A stretch of 64,000 bases of DNA, taken from Pandoraea sputorum. GTDB taxonomy: Bacteria; Pseudomonadota; Gammaproteobacteria; Burkholderiales; Burkholderiaceae. This document shows, in pieces, positions 9,276 through 19,679 of this stretch. The stretch is from assembly GCF_000814845.2 (NCBI RefSeq), contig NZ_CP010431.2, positions 2,604,001 through 2,668,000 of the forward strand, read 5' to 3'. The position numbers and the translations under genes were made by a program. Every line of letters begins with the position of its first letter. Positions within the stretch are counted from its first letter, which is position 1. The notes beneath the pieces are model-generated. The model did not search any database. It was given only the letters and a program-made list of their open reading frames with translations, and had not been told where the DNA came from.

Positions 9276-9674
9276 TCAGGCGAACGACACTGAGGGGTGA
9301 GGAGGGTCGCGATTACGCGTCGGCCCCCGCAAGACGGAGCGCACGTGCACCGGCGCAACCGGTGGGTAGTGCCACTCGCGCAGCGGCGGGAGCGAAGCGA
9401 AGACGGGCAGTGCGGGGAGCGCAACGTCAACCGCGATGAATGCAAGGCATTGCTCGCAGACGGCGTCTGCGTCGTCCGAACGCTGACCGGTACGACCATT
9501 ACCACCGCTGCGACCGACATCGCCATGTTGACGTTGCGCGTCCGCAGGTTCCACCGCTGCGACCGACGTAGCCGCCAGCGCGGACGCGGTGTGAAACACC
9601 ACGTGCCGTGCAAGGGCCATCTGCGAGACGAGCACGCAGACGATCAGCCAGAAAGGAAGCCAGCGGCGATGCAT
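9276..9674 (-). CDS. Small membrane/secreted protein, DUF2946-like
   Basis: The product is 132 aa from ATG 9674. It begins MHRRWLPFWLIVCVLVSQ, one transmembrane or signal segment, followed by an Ala-rich region, CEQCLAFIAV, and a C-terminal RGPTRNRDPPHP tail. This layout (N-terminal helix, CxxC-like pair, Arg/Pro-rich tail) resembles DUF2946 proteins that often sit next to TonB-dependent metal receptors. It is on the same strand, 97 bases upstream of the TonB receptor, and likely cotranscribed. Function unknown; the family assignment is from memory of similar loci. Confidence 0.65.
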   Translation of the reverse strand: MHRRWLPFWLIVCVLVSQMALARHVVFHTASALAATSVAAVEPADAQRQHGDVGRSGGNGRTGQRSDDADAVCEQCLAFIAVDVALPALPVFASLPPLREWHYPPVAPVHVRSVLRGPTRNRDPPHPSVSFA

Positions 9675-9752
9675 GAGCCGACGAGAAGCGGAAAAAGAGG
9701 AACGTCGAGAATCGGACGACAAACCGGACGACAAATCGCGACACAATCAAAT

Positions 9753-9781
9753 GCAACTCAATTGCAATGCAACTGAGTTGC
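9753..9781. promoter_or_regulatory. Nested inverted repeats, probable Fur-family (possibly Zur) operator
   Basis: GCAACTCA at 9753-9760 pairs with TGAGTTGC at 9774-9781. Within it lie a perfect TTGCAATGCAA (9762-9772) and GCAACTGAGTTGC (9769-9781). Several overlapping GCAA/TTGC half-sites suggest cooperative dimers. It is about 80 bases upstream of the DUF2946-like gene and TonB receptor. That a Fur-family repressor binds here is inference. Confidence 0.5.
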
Positions 9782-9946
9782 GAATTCTGTCACATTAGCG
9801 GGGGCTTTGCCAAGTCGGAAAGCTGGGCGGAGGCGAACGGGGAAGATCGGGAAAGCGCGGAAGAGGGAAGGCCGCGCGAGGCGGGGCGACGCGCCACCGA
9901 GGGCAGCCACCCGGTGGTGGCGTCCGTTCAAGTGGCGCGCAAGACT

Positions 9947-10933
9947 TCAGGCAATCGGCTGACGCAGGGTGGCGTCGGCGACACGAATTTGTCGCGGGAT
10001 CAGCTTGAGTTGCAGGAACGTGTCGGCAATCCGTTGTTGCGCGGCCAGCACGGATGGTGACACTGGCTTATAGACATGGGCGTAATGACGCAGCCCCTTC
10101 TCGATAATTTTGGCGTCGAGCCCCTGAACGGGGGCCAGTTGCGCGGCGGCTGCGGCATAGTCGCCACGAATTTGCTGCCCCGTCTGGCCGAGGGCGTCGA
10201 GCGTTGCTTTGATGACGTCGGCGCGTTTTTCCGCGAAGGCCCGTTGACTCAGGAAGAACTGGTGGTGGTCAGCCGCGCCTTCGGCATTGGCGAGCAGACG
10301 CACCGGACTCTGGTCGAGCACGGCAGTAAGGAACGGGTCCCAGATGGCCCAGGCGTCGACCGAGCCGCGCTCAAGTGCTGCGCGGGCGTCGGCGGGTGCA
10401 AGAAACACAGGGCTGACGTCGCCGTAATCGAGCCCGTGCTTGCGCAGCAACGCAACGAGGAACCAGTGGACATCCGACCCCTTGTTGAACGCCACGCGCT
10501 TGCCGCGAAGATCGGCCACCGTCTTGACGGGCGAATTGTTGGGCACGACGACGCCCTCGGCGAGGGGAGTGGGCACCTCGTAAGCGCTGTAGACGAAGTC
10601 GGCCCCGGCCGCTTGCGCAAAGACGGGCGGTGCTTCGCCGACGTATCCGAAGTCGATTGCGCCGACATTCAGCGCTTCGAGCAATTGCGGGCCAGCCGCA
10701 AACTCGGCCCACGTGACTTCCACGCCCAACGGCTTGAGCCGCGCCTCCAGCGAGCCATTCGCTTTGGCAAGCACGAGGGTGCTCGCTGCCTTCTGATAGC
10801 CGATGCGGAACTTGCCCGGCTCGTAGGCGGCGCGCGCCGGGAACGACGGCAGCGCTGCCGCTGCCGCTCCTGCGCTGAGGACTGTAAGGAACTGACGGCG
10901 TGAAATAGCTGAGATGGCGTTATGCGGTTTCAT
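9947..10933 (-). CDS. Aliphatic-sulfonate-type ABC transporter substrate-binding protein (SsuA-like)
   Basis: The product is 328 aa. The N-terminus has SRRQFLTVLSAGAAAAALP, a twin-arginine-like signal ending near PARA. The mature protein begins KFRIGYQKAASTLVLAKANG and has VTWAEFAAGPQLLEALNVG, GYVGEAPPVFAQAAG and DAWAIWDPFLTAV, all typical of periplasmic SsuA/TauA binding proteins for sulfonates or related oxyanions. No ATPase or permease gene is adjacent, so it is an orphan that may feed a transporter elsewhere, for instance with the LLM monooxygenase at the left edge. Ligand not certain. Confidence 0.87.
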   Translation of the reverse strand: MKPHNAISAISRRQFLTVLSAGAAAAALPSFPARAAYEPGKFRIGYQKAASTLVLAKANGSLEARLKPLGVEVTWAEFAAGPQLLEALNVGAIDFGYVGEAPPVFAQAAGADFVYSAYEVPTPLAEGVVVPNNSPVKTVADLRGKRVAFNKGSDVHWFLVALLRKHGLDYGDVSPVFLAPADARAALERGSVDAWAIWDPFLTAVLDQSPVRLLANAEGAADHHQFFLSQRAFAEKRADVIKATLDALGQTGQQIRGDYAAAAAQLAPVQGLDAKIIEKGLRHYAHVYKPVSPSVLAAQQRIADTFLQLKLIPRQIRVADATLRQPIA

Positions 10934-11035
10934 GAGCGTAGCCCGTGCAATGGCGTTGTAATGAATGTCGGTCGATGCACAGGAATTATCCGGACCGGGT
11001 CCACGCGGGCAACGAAGCGATTCTGCTTTAGATAT

Positions 11036-12577
11036 TCACGGCCGCGGTGCAATGTAAGCGACGCAAAGCGGCATTGCCGAGCCGGGTTTGTTGCCGCCGT
11101 GGTACGAGAACGGGAGCGTCTCGCGGGCGTCGATGGTCAGCGACGGCCAGAGGGCGAGCGTGTTCGCGAAGCTGGCGCGTCGACACGACCGGCCGGGGTG
11201 GCCGAGCAAGATCGCCCCTCGGGCGCGGACCTCCACTTCGTCGAGGTCATTTGTGTAGATGTTGGGACGCTTCTTCTCCGACCAGCGGGTGAGCAGGCGC
11301 GGCTCGCCCGGCGCATAGAACGTCAGCCACGTGGCGAGATGGTCGTTGCCGACGTAAGCCAGTGGTGCGTGATAGCGTGCCTGCCAGCGCTGTTCAAGGG
11401 CGATGCTCGCGGCCTTGATTCCGGCGAACTTCTCTCCGGTGTTACGCAGGTTCAGGCCCAGCACCGTCGCATAGCCGATCCACACCGTCAGCCCCACGAC
11501 GGGCAACCAGCGTGAAATTCGCGGGGCGCGCTTTGCCGTGATCGGTACCACGCACGCGACGAGTAGCGCGGGAAGCGGCACGGCGAACGGTTGCAGCCAT
11601 TCGGAGATGCGTCCGCCTTCGTGCAGGGTGAAATACACGAGGATGGGCAGCAGTGGCGTAAGTACTGTGACCGTAACGACCCAGCTCGGCGCGGCCGGAC
11701 GCCTGAAGCGAAGCCCCGCCAGATGCATGACGAATGCGAGCGTCGCCACAGGATAGAACGCCGTGAGTGCGCCGCGCAGACCGCGCCAATTCAGCCGTTG
11801 ATGGATCTGGTCGTCGACCCAGCGCACCGCTGCGAAATCGTGCTGTAAAAGCCAAAGGATGTTAGGCGCAATCAGGCCGAAGAAGACGAGCAGCCCGAGC
11901 AGAAGGGCCGGGTGACGGTAATGGCGGCGCGTGTCAGGTGTCCTCAGCGTCATGACAAACATCCCACCCAGCAGTGCGAACGTCGAATACTTGGTCATGG
12001 CGGCCAGACCGGCGATGACGCCGAACGCGAACCAGAACCTTGGCGAATCGAACATCGCGCGCACGAAAAGCCAGAGCATCCACGGCCAGAGCATGACTAG
12101 AAGATAGTTGTCGTTGTACGGGAGGATGTCGATGTTGATCGCCCCCGTCAGGTGCAGACTCAGCATGGCAAGCCAGGCGAGACGCTCGTCCCCCGATAAC
12201 CGGTTGGCCAGATGCCAGACCCCCAGCATACCCACGGCAACCACGGCGAAGTGCGACGCGTACCAATAGAACGCAAGCGCTTCGCCGTTAAGCCCTAACG
12301 CTAACGCTGGCCACATCGAGAACCCGACCAGCCAAGGGTTCTTCGGTGTTCCCCATTCTGCATTGCGCGCCCAGTTCAGGGCCTCGACGGCGTCGAAAGG
12401 TACGGTGGGATCGAGGGCTGCGCTCGTGAGCGTCCAGACGATGGCGTACACCGTCACATAGAGCGATGGCGAAAACTGAACGGCGACGGCCGCGCGGCTG
12501 AAGAGTGTTCGCAACGTGATCGTGCGACGCACCGGCGCATCGGTCGGCGAAGTGGAGGGGGCGACGTGATTTTGCAT
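11036..12577 (-). CDS. GT39/ArnT-like membrane glycosyltransferase
   Basis: The product is 513 aa with about 10-12 hydrophobic segments. After the first TM segment comes the acidic loop DPTVPFDAVEALNWA (D56, D62, E65), matching the catalytic Asp loop of PMT/ArnT-type enzymes. YNDNYLLVMLWPWMLWLF and DARETLPFSYHGG near the end are typical of bacterial family-39 proteins. The family transfers a sugar from a polyprenyl-phosphate carrier to lipid or protein on the outer face of the inner membrane. No lipid-A or polysaccharide genes flank it, so the acceptor is unknown. Confidence 0.82.
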   Translation of the reverse strand: MQNHVAPSTSPTDAPVRRTITLRTLFSRAAVAVQFSPSLYVTVYAIVWTLTSAALDPTVPFDAVEALNWARNAEWGTPKNPWLVGFSMWPALALGLNGEALAFYWYASHFAVVAVGMLGVWHLANRLSGDERLAWLAMLSLHLTGAINIDILPYNDNYLLVMLWPWMLWLFVRAMFDSPRFWFAFGVIAGLAAMTKYSTFALLGGMFVMTLRTPDTRRHYRHPALLLGLLVFFGLIAPNILWLLQHDFAAVRWVDDQIHQRLNWRGLRGALTAFYPVATLAFVMHLAGLRFRRPAAPSWVVTVTVLTPLLPILVYFTLHEGGRISEWLQPFAVPLPALLVACVVPITAKRAPRISRWLPVVGLTVWIGYATVLGLNLRNTGEKFAGIKAASIALEQRWQARYHAPLAYVGNDHLATWLTFYAPGEPRLLTRWSEKKRPNIYTNDLDEVEVRARGAILLGHPGRSCRRASFANTLALWPSLTIDARETLPFSYHGGNKPGSAMPLCVAYIAPRP

Positions 12578-12802
12578 GCGCGCTTCGACCGGGCGAACGC
12601 GCGCATGTTCTTCACGTTATTTTGCAATCCGAATCAAAGAAAGTACTGATGAATTGCGATGTATGTTGTTGTTTTTGTTAGGGTTTTTGGCGTCGTGACC
12701 GTGTGCTGTGGGCCGTTTTTAGTCAAGCTTGTTCACAAACGTCAACAAAACAAAACGAATGAAAAAGGACGACAACAAATTGCCGCTCGACGACGTCGCT
12801 CG

Positions 12803-13216
12803 TCAGCCGTTTTCGAGCGGTGCGTCAACGATCAGTGCCGCGTTCACCTGACGGATGCGCTGATCGACAAAATACCCACCGCCTTCCTGATAGCGCAGAT
12901 AAAGCCGACCGCAGTCGCGGCACCGGCAGACGTTCGCGCGGTTGTAGGGAAAGTAGCGCGGCGCGATGGGCGCGTTCGTTGCCCAGTAGGACGTGCCGTC
13001 AGGGTGATACTCGCTGAACGTCGGTTCAGGCTCATTTGGCGCGAACAGCGTGCCGACGACTTCGAGCTGCGCATCGGGCAACGAGTTGGGCAGGCTCGCC
13101 CATCCGTCGAGCGGCGTCCGGGTGCATTGGCAATCGGTGGAAAGGGTGGCGGACGATTCGGCGCGAGCGGCGAGGTCAGCGAAAGCGGTGTGATCGAGGT
13201 AAGGAAGATCGGTCAT
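12803..13216 (-). CDS. Hypothetical protein with two Cys clusters
   Basis: The product is 137 aa. CQC (C29, C31) and VCRCRDCGRLYLRY (C97, C99, C102) suggest a zinc-ribbon-like site. The rest has no signal peptide or membrane segment. It is flanked by an A+T-rich 225-base spacer on the downstream side. I recognise no function; the frame is taken as real for its composition and isolated position. Confidence 0.65.
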   Translation of the reverse strand: MTDLPYLDHTAFADLAARAESSATLSTDCQCTRTPLDGWASLPNSLPDAQLEVVGTLFAPNEPEPTFSEYHPDGTSYWATNAPIAPRYFPYNRANVCRCRDCGRLYLRYQEGGGYFVDQRIRQVNAALIVDAPLENG

Positions 13217-13372
13217 GGGGACTATTGAAGTGGCGTCTGGCCGTCATCGTGCCTGATCTTGCATCGTCGGGGAGGCACGGTGCGACGGTGTTCGCCATGG
13301 TAGCGCACCCGGGAAAATGAAACATGGCTCATCGCCGCCGCCCATCGAATCCCTGATATTCGCTGCCCCGAA

Positions 13373-13391
13373 ATTAACTTCAGATGTTAAT
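13373..13391. promoter_or_regulatory. Inverted repeat ATTAAC-N7-GTTAAT, possible operator
   Basis: There are perfect six-base arms around a 7-base spacer in the intergenic region between the Cys-cluster protein (start 13216) and the esterase (start about 13472). It could bind a dimeric regulator. No regulator gene is adjacent, so it is only a candidate. Confidence 0.3.
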
Positions 13392-13471
13392 CTTTTGCGC
13401 GTCCGTCCTCGAAGGCGGATGTTATGCATAACTAGCGATTCACTAGACATCGATTGACATCAGGAGGGTAT

Positions 13472-14386
13472 GTGTTCGAAATGTTCCGTCAACAAGGTGG
13501 GCGTCTGACCCGACAGTTGCCGAAGTTTGCGTCGGGTTTGATGGCCGCGGCAGCATTGCTCGGTGCCCCGGCGCACGCGAGCGAGGTGTTGTCGAGCGAG
13601 GTCTACAGCAAGAATCTGTCGCGCCCGCTGACCTACAACGTCTACCTCCCGACGGGCTACGAAGCCAGCGGCAAGACGACGTACCCCGTGCTGTATCTGC
13701 TGCACGGTAACGACGGCGTGAAGAACGACTGGGCGGTCAAGGGCCACATGCAGTCGACCATGGACAAGCTGATCGGCCACGGCGACATTCCGCCTGCCAT
13801 CGTGATCATGCCGGACGCCGATACCAACTGGTACGTGGATCTGAAGGAGCGCATGGAAACGGCATTCTTCAGCGAGTTGATTCCGCACGTCGAGAAGACG
13901 TATCGGGCGATCAAGACGCGCGACGGACGTCTGATCGGCGGCCTGTCGATGGGCGGGTACGGTGCAATGCGTTACGCACTCAAGTATCCGGAGAAGTTCA
14001 AGGCGGCTGCGCTCATGAGTCCGGCCATCTACAATCCGGAGCCGCCGAAGGACTCTTCGGCTCGCTTTGTAAAGGTGTTCGCCGAACCGAACACGAACGG
14101 CGAGTACAGCGCGCGAGTCTGGCAGCAGAACAACTACCCGGCGTACTTCGACGAGTTCCTGAAGAAGGGGATCAAGGTGCCGATGTACATCAACTCGGGC
14201 GATGACGACGATTTCAACATCGAGATGGAGGCCACGCGCTTCTATGAGTTGCTGCGTGCGAACAAGCAACCGGCGGAGTTGCGCATCGTGGACGGCAAGC
14301 ATGAGTGGCCGGTCTGGGCGAGCACGCTGCCCGACGCGCTGAAGTACATCTTCCGCGATGTTCAGCGTCCGCAGCGCAATGACTGA
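13472..14386 (+). CDS. Secreted esterase, alpha/beta hydrolase (esterase D / feruloyl-esterase-like)
   Basis: The product is 304 aa from GTG 13472, which has AGGAGG 4 bases upstream; ATG 13481 is the alternative. A signal peptide ends near PAHAS. The catalytic serine is in GGLSMGGYGAMR (S159), the His in DGKHEWPVW (H277), and acidic residues lie in NSGDDDDF. YPVLYLLHGNDG and the hydrophobic core match the PF00756 esterase family, which includes antigen-85-like and siderophore or feruloyl esterases. Predicted to act in the periplasm or outside the cell; natural substrate unknown. It ends at a bidirectional terminator shared with dgdA. Confidence 0.88.
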   Translation: MFEMFRQQGGRLTRQLPKFASGLMAAAALLGAPAHASEVLSSEVYSKNLSRPLTYNVYLPTGYEASGKTTYPVLYLLHGNDGVKNDWAVKGHMQSTMDKLIGHGDIPPAIVIMPDADTNWYVDLKERMETAFFSELIPHVEKTYRAIKTRDGRLIGGLSMGGYGAMRYALKYPEKFKAAALMSPAIYNPEPPKDSSARFVKVFAEPNTNGEYSARVWQQNNYPAYFDEFLKKGIKVPMYINSGDDDDFNIEMEATRFYELLRANKQPAELRIVDGKHEWPVWASTLPDALKYIFRDVQRPQRND

Positions 14387-14418
14387 CGTCTGATCCAGCG
14401 GTTGACGTGATTCAACCC

Positions 14419-14457
14419 CGGCCCCTCGAATCCATGCGACCGAGGGGCCGATCGTTT
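14419..14457. terminator. Hairpin terminator between esterase gene and dgdA
   Basis: CGGCCCCTCG at 14419-14428 pairs perfectly with CGAGGGGCCG at 14441-14450 across a 12-base loop, followed by ATCGTTTTG. It sits between two convergent stops (14386 and 14475). Confidence 0.8.
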
Positions 14458-14474
14458 TGAAACCACGGTGTCGA

Positions 14475-15839
<1,365 letters not shown>

Positions 15840-15905
15840 CTAAGCAGCGCTCTGCTTTCATAAAAGCGAATAATGCTAATGAGAGATAGTAGTGAGACTA
15901 ATATC

Positions 15906-16769
15906 GTGAGCGCGACACTGGAAATCGATTTGCTGCGCTCGTTCACGGCCATTGCACAAGCCGGTTCGCTCAGTCGCGCCGCGCAGCGCATCGCCCGAAC
16001 GCAGTCGGCGCTGAGTCAGCAGATGAAACGCCTGGAGGAGATCGTCGAGCAGCCGTTGTTTCAGCGCACAGGGCGCGGCGTGGTGCTGACCGGCTCCGGC
16101 GAGCGTCTGCTCGGTCACGCGCAACGCATTCTTCGCGCACACGACGAGGCGATGGCCGACATGTCGGGGCGCGGGCTGAGCGGGACGATCCGGTTCGGCT
16201 GTCCGGATGACTATGCCGCTGCGTTCCTACCCCATCTGCTGCGCGAGTTCGCGGTGGTGCATCCGCATGCGCAAGTCGAGGTGATTTGCGAGCCGACACC
16301 GAGATTGCTGGAACAGTTATCGCGTCACGCGCTCGATCTTGCCCTTATTTCGTTGCCCGACGGCGTGGACACGCCCAATGTGATCCGGCGCGAAGCATTG
16401 GTCTGGATCGGGAGTCCGGGGCTCGACGGGGTGCTCTCGAACCCGGACGAACCCTTGCCGCTGGCGCTCTCCGATTCCGACACGCTGGACCACATTGCGG
16501 CATGCGATGCGCTCTCGAAGGCCGGACGGGCGTACCGGATTGCCTACGCGAGTAGCAATCTGGCAGGACTTACGGCGCTCGCACGCTCCGGACAGGCGTT
16601 CGCGGTGATGACGCAAACGGCAGTGCCACCGGACTTACGCATTGTTACAGCTGATACCTTGCCGACGTTGCCGTCCGTAGGGATTACGGTAAAGTTCGAT
16701 CGCGCGCGTCCCAGTCACCTGAGCGTGGCGTTCGCCGATCAGATTAGGCAGACGCTGGCAGTGATGTAA
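15906..16769 (+). CDS. dgdR: LysR-family regulator of dgdA
   Basis: The product is 287 aa from GTG 15906; an in-frame ATG at 15873 would add 11 residues and no ribosome site decides between them. The HTH is in LLRSFTAIAQAGSLSRAAQR and SALSQQMKRLEEIVEQPLFQ, followed by an effector domain from GTIRFGCPDDYAA. The divergent position next to dgdA matches the known dgdR repressor gene in B. cepacia, which responds to dialkylglycines. The name rests on context plus family rather than on a recalled sequence. Confidence 0.85.
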   Translation: MSATLEIDLLRSFTAIAQAGSLSRAAQRIARTQSALSQQMKRLEEIVEQPLFQRTGRGVVLTGSGERLLGHAQRILRAHDEAMADMSGRGLSGTIRFGCPDDYAAAFLPHLLREFAVVHPHAQVEVICEPTPRLLEQLSRHALDLALISLPDGVDTPNVIRREALVWIGSPGLDGVLSNPDEPLPLALSDSDTLDHIAACDALSKAGRAYRIAYASSNLAGLTALARSGQAFAVMTQTAVPPDLRIVTADTLPTLPSVGITVKFDRARPSHLSVAFADQIRQTLAVM

Positions 16770-16983
16770 GGCTGATGTGCATCGACAGAGCGTCGTTGCA
16801 CGTTCCCGTGGAGGCGAATTTCAAGCACAATTGCGCGTTGCGCAGACGAACGGGCCAAGTCCCGGGCAGGCGCAACAGTCAGTCAAAAGAATCCGGGTTC
16901 TGTGCATTGGGGGCATCGATGGCCAGAGATCCGGGGTAATGCAGTCTTCGCAAGTTTTTGCGATTTTTTGTATCGAGGTCGAT

Positions 16984-17112
16984 ATGTTGGCGCGTTTCGT
17001 GGCGTTTTCTCTGGTAATCGGTTCGCTGTTTGCACTGGCGGGTTGCAACACGGTCGACGGCGTCGGTCAGGACATTTCGGGCGCGGCGCGCACCGTCAAG
17101 CGCGCGCTGTAA
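16984..17112 (+). CDS. Entericidin-like small lipoprotein
   Basis: The product is 42 aa. GAGG lies 5 bases before the ATG. A hydrophobic signal ends in a lipobox LAGC with lipidated Cys, then NTVDGVGQDISGAARTVKRAL, the standard entericidin A/B tail. These are tiny membrane-anchored lipoproteins, some linked to stationary-phase or envelope stress. Nothing here shows an antidote/toxin pair: only one copy is present. Confidence 0.85.
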   Translation: MLARFVAFSLVIGSLFALAGCNTVDGVGQDISGAARTVKRAL

Positions 17113-17320
17113 GTCATTCACGCCGCGCGAATCCGTTCATGCCTCGTTTTGGTGCCAATTCGCCGAAATGAGGCCGTGCTTGACGCGCTATCTCAAGTTT
17201 TCCGCCTTCTCGCCGTTGGAGCCGCTAACGCTGTCATGAAGGTACGGGTATCGTGCCGGGTGGCAGACGGTGGCGGCCGCTCTCGGTGGCCACAAAATGG
17301 AAAGAAAGGCGGAAGCGCAA

Positions 17321-18859
17321 ATGTTGAAAAATTGGACGATTCGTTGGCGGTTGCGGATGGCCGTGGCTGGTCTGGCAGCCCTTGTGCTGATCATCGGTGG
17401 GCTGGCGCTCATTGGATTGCGCGACACCGTGGGGAGCTTGCGCGAGGTCTACGACAAGGAACTGGCGAGCACCCGTTTACTGGGCGAATCGGAAATTCAT
17501 ATCGGCCGCGCGCGCGCTGTCGTGCTGCGTGCACCGCAAGCGCCGTCTGAAGAGATCAAGGCGGCTGACGTCAAGAAGGGCGCCGAGTACTGGGGTGAGT
17601 CGGAGAAGGCATGGCAGGCCTACCTGGCGTTGCCGTCGGACGCCGAAGAACAACGTCTTGCGAAAGACGTGACCGGTACCCGCCAGGCGCTCAAGGACGC
17701 TTTCACGTTGATCCAGAACAGCATTGCTGCCGGACAGACCGACGTCTACTACGAGCAGGCGGCGGTGCTGGGCAAGCGTTACACGTCGTACGTCAACGCT
17801 AACGAAGCGCTCAAGAAGCTTTACGACGAGCGGGCAAAGTCCAGCTTCGATTCGGCGGTGTCGACCTACGATCGCTTGTTTGTCGTGACCCTCGGCGCGA
17901 TTGCGTTTGCGATTATCGCGGCCTTCCTGACGGCGCGCTCGCTCAATCGTGCGATCACGCGACCGCTTGACGATGTCCTCGAACACTTCCAGGAAATCGC
18001 TGACGGGAATCTGCAACGCGCCGTGCATGCAACGTCGACCGACGAGATGGGCCGCTTACTGGGCGCACTCGCCAATATGAAGACGCAGCTCAACGATACA
18101 GTCTCCCGCGTGCGCAAGAGCGGCGAAGCGATTGCGGCCAGCGCGCGTGAGATTGCTGCGGGCAATCTGGATCTGTCGGCCCGCACTGAGCAGCAAGCGG
18201 CCTCGCTGGAGGAGACGGCGGCGAGCATGGAGCAACTGACCAGCACAGTGCGTCAGAACATGGAGCATGCGCGTCAGGCGAACCAACTGGCGCGACAGGC
18301 GAGCGACCAGACGGGGGCGGGCGACACCGCAATGACCGAGGTTACGGAAACCATGCGCGCCATCGATGCGGGGTCGGCACGGATTCGCGACATCATTGCG
18401 CTGATCGACGGCATCGCATTCCAGACCAACATCCTCGCCCTGAATGCAGCCGTCGAAGCAGCGCGTGCGGGGGAGCAGGGGCGTGGGTTTGCGGTCGTCG
18501 CCGGTGAAGTGCGTACGCTGGCACAGCGCTCGGCAAGTGCGGCGCGCGATATCAAGACGCTCATCGAGACGTCGGCCGAGCGCTCGGCGGCGGGCAGCCG
18601 CATCGTGGGTGAGGCAGGCGCGGCGATGAGCAGCATTGCGAACAGCGTGCAACGCGTGACAGACATCATGGCGGAGATTTCGGCCGCGTCGGAAGAGCAG
18701 ACGGCAGGCATCGATCAGGTGGCACGAGCCGTGACGCAAATGGACGAGGTCACGCAGCAGAACGCGGCACTGGTCGAGCAGGCGTCGGCGGCGGCCCAAT
18801 CGCTGGCCGAACAGGCCGAATCGCTGAAGTCCGCCGTCGCGGTGTTCCGTCTGGCGTAA
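17321..18859 (+). CDS. Methyl-accepting chemotaxis protein (Tar/Tsr type, four-helix-bundle sensor)
   Basis: The product is 512 aa. The ATG at 17321 has GGAAG 5 bases upstream; the GTG at 17270 is less likely. TM1 is near [19 protein letters not shown], then a periplasmic helical domain, TM2 near [18 protein letters not shown], and a HAMP domain. A long cytoplasmic coiled coil has the conserved hairpin tip [20 protein letters not shown] followed by [12 protein letters not shown]. There is no C-terminal NWETF-type CheR/CheB tether. It senses a periplasmic ligand and signals to CheA; ligand unknown. No che genes are nearby. Confidence 0.94.
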   Translation: MLKNWTIRWRLRMAVAGLAALVLIIGGLALIGLRDTVGSLREVYDKELASTRLLGESEIHIGRARAVVLRAPQAPSEEIKAADVKKGAEYWGESEKAWQAYLALPSDAEEQRLAKDVTGTRQALKDAFTLIQNSIAAGQTDVYYEQAAVLGKRYTSYVNANEALKKLYDERAKSSFDSAVSTYDRLFVVTLGAIAFAIIAAFLTARSLNRAITRPLDDVLEHFQEIADGNLQRAVHATSTDEMGRLLGALANMKTQLNDTVSRVRKSGEAIAASAREIAAGNLDLSARTEQQAASLEETAASMEQLTSTVRQNMEHARQANQLARQASDQTGAGDTAMTEVTETMRAIDAGSARIRDIIALIDGIAFQTNILALNAAVEAARAGEQGRGFAVVAGEVRTLAQRSASAARDIKTLIETSAERSAAGSRIVGEAGAAMSSIANSVQRVTDIMAEISAASEEQTAGIDQVARAVTQMDEVTQQNAALVEQASAAAQSLAEQAESLKSAVAVFRLA

Positions 18860-18865
18860 GCCGAA

Positions 18866-19483
18866 TCAGATCGACGAACGCCCCCACCATTCGCGCACGA
18901 AGTCGCCGCGGTCCGGGCGGGGCGTGACTTCCGGGTTCTCAGGCGGCGTACCGACGAAGAGGAAACCGAGCACTCGTTCGTTCGGTTCAAAGTCGAGAAT
19001 GCTATGGATGTCGGGGTCGTAGGCGTCGACGCCGGTGGCCCAGAAACCGCCGTAACCCAGCATATGGATGGCGTTCAGCAGATTCATGCTGGCTGCGCCC
19101 ACGCTGAGGAGTTGTTCGATTTCCGGCACTTTCGTCGCCGTCGAAATAGACGCCGCAATGACGATGATCATGGGTGCCGCAAAGGCTTTGCGACGGCGCT
19201 GCTCGTGCGCCTCGGCAGGCGCTTCCGGATCGCGGCTGGCGGCGGCTTCGACGAGCGCTTGTCCCAGATCGTGACGGGCGTCATCGCGCACGACCACGAA
19301 ACGCCACGGACGCAGACGTCCGTGATCGGGGGCACGTAGCGCAGCATCGAAAATCAGATTCAGTTCGGTATCGCTGGGCGCTGGCGCTGCGAGCGGCCAT
19401 TGGGACTGTCGCGAGAGCAGTGCTTCGAGAGCCAATTGCCGCGAAGCCACATCCGGCGGCGAGAATTCAGGGGTCGTACCCAT
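18866..19483 (-). CDS. Nitroreductase-family FMN protein (YdjA-like)
   Basis: The product is 205 aa from ATG 19483 (GGAGA 9 bases upstream); an ATG at 19516 would add 11 residues. LIFDAALRAPDHGRLRPWRF is the nitroreductase FMN-binding start, and NLLNAIHMLGYGGFWATG and NERVLGFLFVGTP are the conserved later blocks. It is short like the YdjA subgroup. The family reduces nitroaromatics, quinones or flavins with NAD(P)H. A Fur-like box lies 53 bases upstream of the chosen start (19537-19557), suggesting iron control. Confidence 0.88.
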   Translation of the reverse strand: MGTTPEFSPPDVASRQLALEALLSRQSQWPLAAPAPSDTELNLIFDAALRAPDHGRLRPWRFVVVRDDARHDLGQALVEAAASRDPEAPAEAHEQRRRKAFAAPMIIVIAASISTATKVPEIEQLLSVGAASMNLLNAIHMLGYGGFWATGVDAYDPDIHSILDFEPNERVLGFLFVGTPPENPEVTPRPDRGDFVREWWGRSSI

Positions 19484-19536
19484 CGGGGGGATTCTCCAGA
19501 AATGGAACCCCATCATCCGCTATCTACGTAAAAAAT

Positions 19537-19557
19537 GCAAAATGATTCTCATTTGCA
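19537..19557. promoter_or_regulatory. Fur-like box
   Basis: AAATGATTCTCATTT is a perfect 6-3-6 palindrome flanked by GCA/TGC, matching the core of Fur boxes in Burkholderiaceae. It lies between the nitroreductase start (19483, minus strand) and the carboxymuconolactone-decarboxylase-like gene (19680, plus strand), so it could repress either. It is closer to the nitroreductase. Confidence 0.6.
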
Positions 19558-19679
19558 ATATTGCCGAGTACTCCCTTGGATGGCGAGGCGTTTCATGCCT
19601 CGGTAGGACGGCGTTATTCCGCGAAAGCTTGTAACCTACGCGTTCACTTCCTCACACGCCTGTCCGGCGCACGTCATCC

